Part shown: piece by piece, positions 1 to 7,279 of the stretch
Layout: the number at the start of each line of letters is the position of its first letter
How positions within the stretch are numbered: the first letter of the stretch is position 1
Assembly (NCBI GenBank): GCA_016214905.1
Contig: JACRMQ010000007.1
Span: 124,001-188,000 of the forward strand
Source of the DNA: Ignavibacteriales bacterium
GTDB taxonomy: Bacteria > Bacteroidota > Ignavibacteria > UBA10030 > SZUA-254
Length of the DNA: 64,000 nt
Reading direction: 5' to 3'
The notes under the pieces: generated by a model
The model's database searches: none
Told to the model about the DNA's origin: nothing
The model's input: only the letters and a program-made list of their open reading frames with translations
Translations under genes and position numbers: made by a program

Positions 1-1007
1 TCATTTCCATCAAGATAGAAATTCGAGAAAAATTTAATCGGTTGTTGATGTCCGTTCGATTGATCGTGGCAGGAATGGCAGCCATCTCCGAGTCCATACC
101 CAGTATGCGCGTTGGTACTTGTTAAGAATGGACGCTTGTCTGATGCAATTTGTCCGCCGAGGCGATACTGCGAATCGGGATTATTGCCATCGTGGCATTT
201 CAAGCACCAGGTTGTTCGGTTATTCCCGATAGATGTGGAATCATTTCGTACACCCGCACTGTCCGGTACAGCTCTCAAGTTTACAACTCCATTAGCGTGT
301 TGGTCGGGATAATCGTTATGACAAATCAAACAATTATTATCGGCGGGTGTAGATAAATTTCCGCTTGAATTGAACGTCAATGGATGATGCGGCTTGCTCG
401 ATGAGAAATCTGTTCCTATTGGTCTGCGAGAACCCATTGCAGATTGATGACATCCCAAACAATTTGGACCACCCCCCGCGCCGGAGAAGCCCACGTCGTG
501 CGGATGGCATGTTGTGCAATTTGTGCCGTTGTTATGAGGTTGACCGGTTCCATCTTTTCGGTGATATGCTGTTGTGGTGTGACAAACCTCGCACACACCA
601 TCGCGTGTTGCGTCGCCATCGGCGAATGAATTTGCACCCGAAGTAGCCATTAGCTTTACCGAACGTCCGTTGATATTCGTTTTAACAAGTTTCGAATATG
701 CGGAACCGTAGGATCTTTCTTGTTCCTGATGATGCGGATTATGACATGTGGTGCATGCTAATCCGCGATGAGATTCAGCCGCGGGTGCGGTTGAACCGTT
801 GTGGCAACTTAAGCATTTATCGTTAAGCGTAGCCGGTTGATTGGGCGCATTGTATCCAAAATGGCAATCAGCACAGAGATTTGATAATTTTGTTGAATCT
901 CCATGCGGCGCATCGACACTTAATATACTGGATGGTGTTTGTGCCAACGCAAATACCGACGCGATAAGGATGAGTGAGCTGATTAAAATTATTCTTCGTG
1001 ATTGCAT
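1..1007 (-). CDS. multihaem c-type cytochrome, partial (C-terminus beyond window)
   Basis: Read on the minus strand from the ATG at 1007, the frame stays open to the window edge (335 codons) and never meets a stop. It begins with a signal peptide (basic MQSRR, then a hydrophobic stretch ending at about residue 23 in ALAQ). Nine CxxCH haem-attachment motifs follow: CADCH, CLSCH, CTTCH, CEVCH, CTTCH, CLGCH, CLICH, CLKCH and CHSCH, with extra His residues (HNPHH, KPHHP) that could be distal ligands. The role is probably periplasmic or outer-surface electron transfer; no specific family is recognised. The start is supported by an AAGGA 8 bases upstream and by the 11-base gap to the upstream NHL gene, so the two are probably co-transcribed. 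The substrate is unknown and the total haem number is a minimum because the gene is cut. Confidence 0.9.
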   Translation of the reverse strand, partial: MQSRRIILISSLILIASVFALAQTPSSILSVDAPHGDSTKLSNLCADCHFGYNAPNQPATLNDKCLSCHNGSTAPAAESHRGLACTTCHNPHHQEQERSYGSAYSKLVKTNINGRSVKLMATSGANSFADGDATRDGVCEVCHTTTAYHRKDGTGQPHNNGTNCTTCHPHDVGFSGAGGGPNCLGCHQSAMGSRRPIGTDFSSSKPHHPLTFNSSGNLSTPADNNCLICHNDYPDQHANGVVNLRAVPDSAGVRNDSTSIGNNRTTWCLKCHDGNNPDSQYRLGGQIASDKRPFLTSTNAHTGYGLGDGCHSCHDQSNGHQQPIKFFSNFYLDGN

Positions 1008-1018
1008 GGGTCCCGTCC

Positions 1019-2224
1019 TTATTTAAGAAATACCATTTTGTTTGTTTGGGAATATTTATCTCCCACCTGAAGGTGATAGAAATATATTCCCGAGGCAACC
1101 TGCGCACCGGCGCTGTTTCTGCCGTTCCACTCTATCGTGTACATTCCGCCTTTATAATCTTCGCTTGCCAGTACAATCACTTCGCGTCCAACGATATCAT
1201 AAATTTTTAATGTTACCCATCCCGGCTCCGGCAGCGAAAATTTTATCTGCGTTGCAGGATTGAATGGATTTGGAAAATTTTGTTCAAGAGAATATTTTTG
1301 AGGTAATCCAGATGGGTCAATTTTAACATCCGTAGTTGTTTCAATCGAATATTCTTTTATGTCGGAACCTGCAGTTGAAGCAATGAATAAATTATTTTTT
1401 TCAGAAATTGTTACACCGGCAGGAACTCTGAATTGAACCGCGTGTTTACCGTCTCTCCCAAGAAATCCAATATGGTTGCCTTTATTGTCAAAAATCTGCA
1501 GGTGGTTCAAACCCGCGTCGGAGATATAAATTCTATCATCACTGTCTGTGGCAATTCCACTCATTCGCGCAAATGTTCCCACAAACTGCCAAACTCCATC
1601 GGTTTGTTTGATGTGTTCACCGAAACCCCTTAAGAATTGTCCGTTTTTCGAAAACACCTGAACCCTTGAATTACCGGCATCAGCAACAAAAATTTCATCT
1701 GCCGTTTTGCTTATAGATATTCCGATGGGAAAACGTAACTGTCCCGGATTGTTACCAATCATTCCGATATAAGATTGAACCTCTCCGGCTGCGTTCATAA
1801 CGGTAACCCGGTGCATTTCACGTTCAACAATAAAAACCGATCCGTCGCCATCTACCGCCAAATCTACAACCGATTGAAATGAGATTCCATGTTGAGAGGA
1901 ACGATCTATTATAGTTCCAGATTGATCCAGCGTGAGAACATCGTTGCTTGTTCCGACAAGAATATTACCGTCGCTTTTAAAGGCAACGCTCGTGGGAGGT
2001 ACTTCAAGCGAGATTGCTCTTTGTAGCCGGTGCGCTTCATCGTACAATGAAATTTGTTTTCTGTGAATGTCCGCAACGGCAATTGTTCCGGTTTGGCTTA
2101 CGGTTACATCAATAGGGCGGAAAAGCTGATGATTCCATGAGCTTTTCAGTGTTATTGGCACACCTGCCGATGTTAAAGATGCCGATAAAATTATTAGATA
2201 AAATATATTTTTCAATCGTTTCAT
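1019..2224 (-). CDS. NHL-repeat beta-propeller protein with T9SS sorting domain
   Basis: 401 residues. An N-terminal signal peptide (residues 1-20) precedes several NHL-type blades; a typical blade shows 'IFVADAGNSRVQVFSKNGQF', and others show 'IYISDAGLNHLQIFDNKGN'. The last 80 residues are a T9SS type A sorting domain (NFPNPFNP core, then a small beta-sandwich ending in GIYFYHLQ...KMVFLK). This predicts export across the outer membrane and attachment at the cell surface or release. It sits between two multihaem cytochrome genes on the same strand, with gaps of 11 bases on each side, so it is probably part of the same operon. NHL propellers occur in some extracellular electron conduits, but a partner role here is inferred from position only. 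Confidence 0.88.
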   Translation of the reverse strand: MKRLKNIFYLIILSASLTSAGVPITLKSSWNHQLFRPIDVTVSQTGTIAVADIHRKQISLYDEAHRLQRAISLEVPPTSVAFKSDGNILVGTSNDVLTLDQSGTIIDRSSQHGISFQSVVDLAVDGDGSVFIVEREMHRVTVMNAAGEVQSYIGMIGNNPGQLRFPIGISISKTADEIFVADAGNSRVQVFSKNGQFLRGFGEHIKQTDGVWQFVGTFARMSGIATDSDDRIYISDAGLNHLQIFDNKGNHIGFLGRDGKHAVQFRVPAGVTISEKNNLFIASTAGSDIKEYSIETTTDVKIDPSGLPQKYSLEQNFPNPFNPATQIKFSLPEPGWVTLKIYDIVGREVIVLASEDYKGGMYTIEWNGRNSAGAQVASGIYFYHLQVGDKYSQTNKMVFLK

Positions 2225-2235
2225 AATATCACCCG

Positions 2236-3012
2236 TTATTTGTTATGGCAGGTTATACATAGAAGTCCCTGGTCTGTTGTTTTTCGTAAGAAAGGAAAAA
2301 CAATTGGGTTGTGCGGATCATGACAGGACGGACACTCTAACCGACTATTGAATAAAAGTTTTTGTGAAACAGTTCCACCCAAACCACTCGGTTTAGAATC
2401 GGGATTAAATAAATCACCTCGTAAGACATCCGGGTGCGAACCATCATATACTATGCTCACAGGATGATCGTTGGTTAGATCTCGGCCGGATGCTCCACCG
2501 TATCCTTGACCAATATTCGCACCGGGAAATGATGCGAACGGACTTCCCGGATAATAAACATCTCCTAATTTTGTATATCCACCGGCCATTTGAGGTTGTC
2601 CAAGACTCGATGGGTTCAACAACATGTTCATCGGAGTAGAACCATCGTGGCAACTCAAGCACATCAATGAATAACTCCCGCTAAGATCGCTGTTAGAGGG
2701 AACACCCATCGTGGGAGATGAATACATTGAAAAAATTGCGTCGCTGGGATTCGATTTATTCCATAGTGGTTTAATAGCACCCTGTGGAGTGTGCGGTGTA
2801 TGGCAAAAAATACAAACCTGTTTCTCGTTTGTGCTTTGCCATTTTGTTGCACCATCGTTTAAACTCGATAAATCGTGTTTTGACTTAATTACGCTTTGGC
2901 ATAAAACGATCTGCGAAGCAACGAGAATTCCTATAACGATCTTCTGTAATCGCATAACAATTTTAATAAAATTTATAATAACTATGGTTGTTTTGGGGTG
3001 ACTCTTATCCAC
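2236..3012 (-). CDS. tetrahaem cytochrome c, paired-CxxCH type
   Basis: 258 residues from the GTG at 3012. Four haem motifs are visible: CIFCH (followed by TPHTP and a downstream PLWN), CLSCH, CPSCH (followed by DPHNP) and CITCH close to the C-terminus. The 'CxxCHTPH...PLWN' arrangement is typical of the doubled-CxxCH cytochrome family seen in metal- or mineral-reducing bacteria. The start is ambiguous. The GTG at 3012 has a good GAGG seven bases ahead but gives a long N-region before the signal peptide. The ATG at 2955 (MRLQKIVIGILVASQIVLCQ) gives a textbook signal peptide but has no Shine-Dalgarno. It is the first gene of the minus-strand cytochrome/NHL operon. Periplasmic or surface location is expected. 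Confidence 0.87.
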   Translation of the reverse strand: MDKSHPKTTIVIINFIKIVMRLQKIVIGILVASQIVLCQSVIKSKHDLSSLNDGATKWQSTNEKQVCIFCHTPHTPQGAIKPLWNKSNPSDAIFSMYSSPTMGVPSNSDLSGSYSLMCLSCHDGSTPMNMLLNPSSLGQPQMAGGYTKLGDVYYPGSPFASFPGANIGQGYGGASGRDLTNDHPVSIVYDGSHPDVLRGDLFNPDSKPSGLGGTVSQKLLFNSRLECPSCHDPHNPIVFPFLRKTTDQGLLCITCHNK

Positions 3013-3094
3013 GGTATACCCTCAATTATTATACCACAAGGAAAATCCGAAAAAACAACTGTTTATTGCGGTTCTCTCCTAAGTAATTGAGTTC

Positions 3095-3115
3095 TATACC
3101 CCACCGTGGGTTATA
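3095..3115. promoter_or_regulatory. near-perfect palindrome upstream of the cytochrome operon (candidate operator)
   Basis: Ten-base arms TATACCCCAC and GTGGGTTATA flank a single C, with one mismatch. The centre lies about 90 bases upstream of the tetrahaem gene's GTG. No T-run follows on either strand, so it is not a terminator. It could be the binding site of a dimeric regulator of the cytochrome operon. The rest of the 325-base spacer (3013-3337) holds only the terminator at 3289-3313; I see no gene in it. Confidence 0.35.
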
Positions 3116-3279
3116 TAACACAAACGATTTTATGAGATATGAGAAAAGATAATCGATTTACTCATTTTGGAGTGCGCAATCGGTTAGCTTCCGGGATTTG
3201 AATTGATCGTTTTAAAGACCGGAAATTAAATTGTAATCCTATTGAAACTTTGGTTTTTCTTTTTTATCTCTATCTTCTT

Positions 3280-3313
3280 AAAAACAAAAACGCCCCATTT
3301 AGGACGGGGCGTT
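3280..3313 (-). terminator. intrinsic terminator of the Spy-like gene
   Basis: On the minus strand, AACGCCCC pairs with GGGGCGTT (3289-3313, 9-base loop) and is followed by TTTGTTTTT. It lies 24 bases after the stop of the Spy/CpxP-like gene. Confidence 0.85.
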
Positions 3314-3337
3314 GATTCTAATTGGAGGTATTGCTAC

Positions 3338-3856
3338 TCATCTGCGGTTTCGCTCACAGCATCCTTTTCTATCGAAACCCTTACCGCGACCTTTCATGTG
3401 TCGACCCTCTCCTTTCATTCCGGATAATCCTCGTGGTCCTGCGCCACCGCCTAATTTCATCGAATGGTTCTTCCAGATTTTTTGTTGCTCAGGTGTAAGA
3501 ATTTTGTTCACACCGAACCAAAAATTAAGATGATTCATTTTCATTTCGTTTTGCAATTTCGAAATTTCATTTATCTTTGATTCTATTTTGCTTTGACTTG
3601 GAGAATCTTCGTTCATAAAATCACGCATGTCGATTCTTAATGTTTGGATATTTGATCGTATATCGATTTGCTTTTTCTGCATCTCAGATCTCAGAGATTC
3701 GAATTGTTTTTCCTGGTCGGGTTTTAATTCTAATTTCTCAATTATCATTCCCCTGCCAAACGCAGGTCTGCCGAATGGTGCGTCATCATCGTTCCAGCTC
3801 GGTTGCGCTGTTGTCAGCGATGCTGCTATCAACATAAAAAAAAGTATTTGCTTCAT
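3338..3856 (-). CDS. Spy/CpxP-like periplasmic protein
   Basis: 172 residues with a signal peptide (residues 1-17, MKQILFFMLIAASLTTAQ). The middle is a charged, helical, coiled-coil-like region (about 40-120) containing two LTxxQ-like elements: 'LKPDQEKQFESLR' and 'LTPEQQKIWKNH'. These are characteristic of the Spy/CpxP/ZraP family of periplasmic chaperones and metal sensors. The C-terminal 45 residues are rich in Gly, Arg, Met and His and end in GCCERNRR, which could bind metal. It appears monocistronic, with its own terminator and a divergent spacer to typA. A chaperone or metal-response role is inferred from family similarity; no two-component partner lies nearby. Confidence 0.75.
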   Translation of the reverse strand: MKQILFFMLIAASLTTAQPSWNDDDAPFGRPAFGRGMIIEKLELKPDQEKQFESLRSEMQKKQIDIRSNIQTLRIDMRDFMNEDSPSQSKIESKINEISKLQNEMKMNHLNFWFGVNKILTPEQQKIWKNHSMKLGGGAGPRGLSGMKGEGRHMKGRGKGFDRKGCCERNRR

Positions 3857-3995
3857 TCCTTTTTTCCTTTAATGGTTAATTTATTTGCTCTGTTATCTTA
3901 GATTACTCAATCCACACAAAGTTTAATTATCGATTATTCAAATAATTTTTAATACTGACAGATTTTTCGTATCTTATTTCAGTCAAATAATCAAT

Positions 3996-4029
3996 CGCCT
4001 CGGGTAATAGATACCTGAGGCGTTTTTAT
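3996..4029 (+). terminator. terminator-like hairpin in the typA leader
   Basis: CGCCTCGGGTA pairs with TACCTGAGGCG (3996-4022, one internal mismatch) and is followed directly by TTTTTATT on the plus strand. No plus-strand gene precedes it: the region to the left is the 5' side of the minus-strand Spy gene. It lies 83 bases before the typA start. It would end a short transcript that starts in the 3857-3995 spacer, or act as a leader attenuator. Confidence 0.6.
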
Positions 4030-4111
4030 TCTCTTATCCCTCATACATTTCGGGCTTGATTATTGATTGATTTTTTAATGAATTATTGATATAAATAGGC
4101 ATAAAGCACAA

Positions 4112-5974
4112 ATGAATTTTAATAAAAACATTAGAAATATAGCAATTATAGCACACGTCGATCATGGAAAAACGACTCTCGTTGATCACATGCTCAGGCA
4201 AACCGGCACGTTCAGAGCAAATCAAGAAGTTGTTAAGCGGGTGATGGACTCTAACGAACTTGAGCGCGAAAAAGGGATCACTATTCTTGCAAAAAACACC
4301 GCTGTGTTTTATAAACATAAAGACTCAAACGCTGAAGACACTGTAACAAAGATAAATATTGTTGATACGCCGGGACATACAGATTTCGCCGGTGAAGTTG
4401 AACGAACATTAAAGATGGTAGAAGGGGTTCTTTTACTCGTTGATTCCGCCGAGGGTCCGCTTCCCGGTACAAAATTCGTCTTAAAAAAATCACTTGATTT
4501 ACATTTACAACCGATCGTTGTCATAAATAAAATCGACAGAAAAGATGCGCGTCCACACGAAGTTTTGGATGAAGTGTTTGAATTATTTCTTTCACTCGGA
4601 GCCGATAATCAGCAGCTCGACTTTCCAATTATATATGCAATTTCAAAACAGGGGATAGCAAAGAATGAACTTGATGAAGAGAATGTCAATCTTGACCCGT
4701 TGTTCGATGCTATAATCAATAAGATACCGCCGCCGCCGAGCAATCTTGATAAATCTTTCAAGATGCTGGTTACCACGATTGATTATAATGATTATTTAGG
4801 GCGCCTCGGTATCGGAAGAATCGAGCAGGGTACTATCCGGCTCGGCGGTCCGATGAAGGTTGTGCGCCGTGACGGCACAATAGAAGATGCACGCGTTACA
4901 AAAATATATACTTTTGCGGGATTGAAACGAGTTGAAGTAGAAGAAGCAAGTGCGGGCGATATTATAGCACTCGCAGGCATGGAAGATGTTGATATTGGAG
5001 AAACTATTGCCGACGCCGCGGATCCGTCCCCTCTTCCTTTCGTTGCAATCGAAGAACCGACTCTGTCGATGAATTTTGTCGTGAATAATTCTCCGTTAGC
5101 CGGTCAGGAAGGTAAGTATGTTACAACCAGAAATTTAGGAGAGCGTTTAGCGCGCGAACTTCGTTCTAATGTAAGCTTGCGGGTCGAACTCACGGATAAT
5201 CCCGACACATTTAAAATTAGTGGTCGGGGGGAATTACACCTCGCAATATTGATTGAAACAATGCGGCGCGAAGGTTTCGAATTTCAGGTTTCCGCACCGG
5301 AAGTAATCTACAAACGAATCGACGATGTGTTGTGCGAACCGATGGAACATGTTATTATAGATGTTCCCGATGAATTTGTCGGCATTATAATTGAAAACCT
5401 CGGTTCCCGAAAAGGTGTGATGAAAAATCTTCTGCAGATGCAGGGAAATTCACGTGTTGAATTTTTAGTACCTGCCCGTGGGTTGTTGGGATTCCGTTCC
5501 GAATTTATGACCGACACAAAAGGAACCGGAATACTTCACCACAACTTTCACGGTTACGAACCGTTCAAAGGTGAAATCTCCACCCGTCATAAAGGAGCGA
5601 TAGTTCAGCTCGAAGACGGTATGGCAACAGGTTATGCCATGTGGAAGCTTCAGGAAAGAATCAGATTTTTTATTGAACCTGGAGTTCGTGTTTATAAAGG
5701 AATGATTGTGGGTGAAAATGCCCGTGAAGAAGATGTCATTGTTAATGTTTGCAAGACCAAACAACTTACAAATATGCGGGCAAGCGGCGCTGATGAGGCA
5801 ATCCGACTCGAACCACCGCATATTCATACACTTGAACAAGCGATTGAATGGATTTCTAACGATGAATATATCGAAGTAACTCCGAAATCCCTTCGACTCA
5901 GAAAAAAATATCTCGATCATAACGAACGGCTGCGAATGTCGAAGAAAAAAGCCGAATCAATTTATGTCGAGTAA
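4112..5974 (+). CDS. typA: ribosome-binding GTPase TypA/BipA
   Basis: 620 residues, the usual length for the family. The GTPase motifs are all present: G1 AHVDHGKT (residues 14-21), G3 DTPGH and G4 NKID. EF-G-like domains and a TypA-specific C-terminal domain follow (GLLGFRSEFMTDTKGTG, and KEKQ/NMRASG-type 'KTKQLTNMRASG'). TypA binds 70S ribosomes and helps large-subunit assembly and translation under stress or cold. The start chosen is the first ATG, six residues before the conserved 'RNIAIIAHVDHGK'. The Shine-Dalgarno is weak (AAAG) and a terminator-like hairpin precedes it. No operon partner is evident. Confidence 0.97.
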   Translation: MNFNKNIRNIAIIAHVDHGKTTLVDHMLRQTGTFRANQEVVKRVMDSNELEREKGITILAKNTAVFYKHKDSNAEDTVTKINIVDTPGHTDFAGEVERTLKMVEGVLLLVDSAEGPLPGTKFVLKKSLDLHLQPIVVINKIDRKDARPHEVLDEVFELFLSLGADNQQLDFPIIYAISKQGIAKNELDEENVNLDPLFDAIINKIPPPPSNLDKSFKMLVTTIDYNDYLGRLGIGRIEQGTIRLGGPMKVVRRDGTIEDARVTKIYTFAGLKRVEVEEASAGDIIALAGMEDVDIGETIADAADPSPLPFVAIEEPTLSMNFVVNNSPLAGQEGKYVTTRNLGERLARELRSNVSLRVELTDNPDTFKISGRGELHLAILIETMRREGFEFQVSAPEVIYKRIDDVLCEPMEHVIIDVPDEFVGIIIENLGSRKGVMKNLLQMQGNSRVEFLVPARGLLGFRSEFMTDTKGTGILHHNFHGYEPFKGEISTRHKGAIVQLEDGMATGYAMWKLQERIRFFIEPGVRVYKGMIVGENAREEDVIVNVCKTKQLTNMRASGADEAIRLEPPHIHTLEQAIEWISNDEYIEVTPKSLRLRKKYLDHNERLRMSKKKAESIYVE

Positions 5975-6065
5975 AATCGGTTAAAAATGAAAATGTCCCG
6001 AGGGGATACTTTTAGCACAAAATTAAAAATATTCCTTAATTCAACACTCCAATAATCTATTTTGC

Positions 6066-7256
6066 ATGACCTTCTCTGAGCGAACCAACTGGCACCTGCA
6101 ACAAAATAAATTAACAGAGTTATTTGATTCTATGCGTAAGAGTGGCCGACATATTTTAGATCTAACTGTTTCCAATCCAACAGAGTGTGGTTTTATCTAT
6201 CCTGAAAAAGAGATTTTATCTTCTTTTGAAAACCACTTATCGATGGTGTACGATCCCAACCCCCGTGGACTTCTCAGCGCTCGCCAATCTGTTTCCGAAT
6301 ATTATCAGCAAAAAAATATTACTGTTGATCCTTCGAATATATTTCTAACAACAAGCACAAGCGAGGCGTATTCGATTGCATTTAAATTATTGTGTAATCC
6401 AGGCGATTCAGTTCTTGTTCCAAAACCGTCGTATCCCCTCTTCGAATATCTTGCACAAATAAACGATGTTAAACTTCAACATTACAATCTTCGGTATGAC
6501 GATGAATGGTGTCTTGATATTGAATCATTAAATAATTTAATGATCGAAAATATTGGAAAGATTAAAGCAATCGTCATTGTCAATCCTCATAATCCGACAG
6601 GAATGTTTCTGAAGAAAGATGAGTACGATGCGATAAAAGAATTTGCCCGCCAGCATAGCTTGGCATTAATTGTTGATGAAGTTTTCATCGATTATGCTTT
6701 TGAAGATGATGAGCGTAGAATCTCATCAACAGCAAATGAAACCGAAGTATTGACATTCACTCTAAACGGTATTTCTAAGATGATCGGATTGCCGCAGATG
6801 AAGTTGGGCTGGTTAGTTGTGAGCGGTAAGTCGTCGGTGGTGAGTGAGGCGGCCGCACGATTGGAAATAATTTGTGATACATTTCTATCTGTGAATACTC
6901 CTGTTCAGGTTGCACTACCTAAATTGTTGACCGAAGAAAAAAATATTCAGAACCAAATCCTTAATCGTGTTAAATCAAACTACAACACACTACTCACAAC
7001 TCACAACTCACAACCCACATCTCAATCCTCCCCACTTTTATCCGAAGGCGGTTGGTATGGCATCATCCGCGTTCCTCGTACAAAATCGGACGAAGAGTGG
7101 GCTTTGCAACTGCTTGAAAAGAAAGGCGTTTACGTTTACCCAGGGTATTTCTTCGACTTCCAGAATGAGGGGTATCTTGTTATAAGTTTATTGGTGGAAA
7201 ATTCTATTTTCCAGAAGGCGGTAAGTGGGATTGTGGATCATGTCTCCACCGCCTAA
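6066..7256 (+). CDS. PLP-dependent class I/II aminotransferase
   Basis: 396 residues of fold-type I aminotransferase. Visible motifs are HNPTG (about 175), DEVFIDY (about 205, the PLP-N1 aspartate), 'NGISKMIGLPQMKLGW' with the Schiff-base lysine at about 238, and a C-terminal substrate arginine region. The relatives I recognise are aspartate/alanine-like aminotransferases in which the lysine loop reads S-K-x-x-G-L-P-Q. The substrate cannot be fixed from sequence. Two surface segments (about residues 253-263 and 306-320) are encoded by degenerate heptanucleotide repeats (separate entries) and look like tolerated insertions. The gene is convergent with addB, 23 bases from its stop. Confidence 0.88.
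   Translation: MTFSERTNWHLQQNKLTELFDSMRKSGRHILDLTVSNPTECGFIYPEKEILSSFENHLSMVYDPNPRGLLSARQSVSEYYQQKNITVDPSNIFLTTSTSEAYSIAFKLLCNPGDSVLVPKPSYPLFEYLAQINDVKLQHYNLRYDDEWCLDIESLNNLMIENIGKIKAIVIVNPHNPTGMFLKKDEYDAIKEFARQHSLALIVDEVFIDYAFEDDERRISSTANETEVLTFTLNGISKMIGLPQMKLGWLVVSGKSSVVSEAAARLEIICDTFLSVNTPVQVALPKLLTEEKNIQNQILNRVKSNYNTLLTTHNSQPTSQSSPLLSEGGWYGIIRVPRTKSDEEWALQLLEKKGVYVYPGYFFDFQNEGYLVISLLVENSIFQKAVSGIVDHVSTA
6824..6852 (+). repeat. degenerate heptanucleotide tract inside the aminotransferase gene
   Basis: Four consecutive seven-base units related to GTGAGTG (GTGAGCG, GTAAGTC, GTCGGTG, GTGAGTG) occur in frame. They encode the Ser/Val-rich stretch VSGKSSVVSE just after the active-site lysine loop, at a point where related enzymes have a variable surface segment. 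Confidence 0.5.
6983..7022 (+). repeat. tandem CTCACAA heptanucleotide repeat inside the aminotransferase gene
   Basis: Three exact CTCACAA units, with degenerate units on each side (CACTA and CCCACAT), are read in frame. They give a Thr/His/Asn/Ser/Gln-rich linker (TTHNSQPTSQSS) just before the conserved 'EGGWYGIIRVP' strand. The composition is unlike the rest of the protein. Confidence 0.65.
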
Positions 7257-7279
7257 TCAACCAACACTCCATTAATCCA

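Noticed and set aside
5465-5920. 151-residue minus-strand frame inside typA
   Set aside because: It is a shadow of typA, whose frame carries all conserved motifs.
5981-6020. TCCCGAGGGGA hairpin after typA as a terminator
   Set aside because: The stem is very short and the following T-run is weak.
6983-7022. CRISPR array, suggested by the short tandem repeats
   Set aside because: The units are only seven bases, contiguous, without spacers, and are in a coding frame; no cas gene is present.
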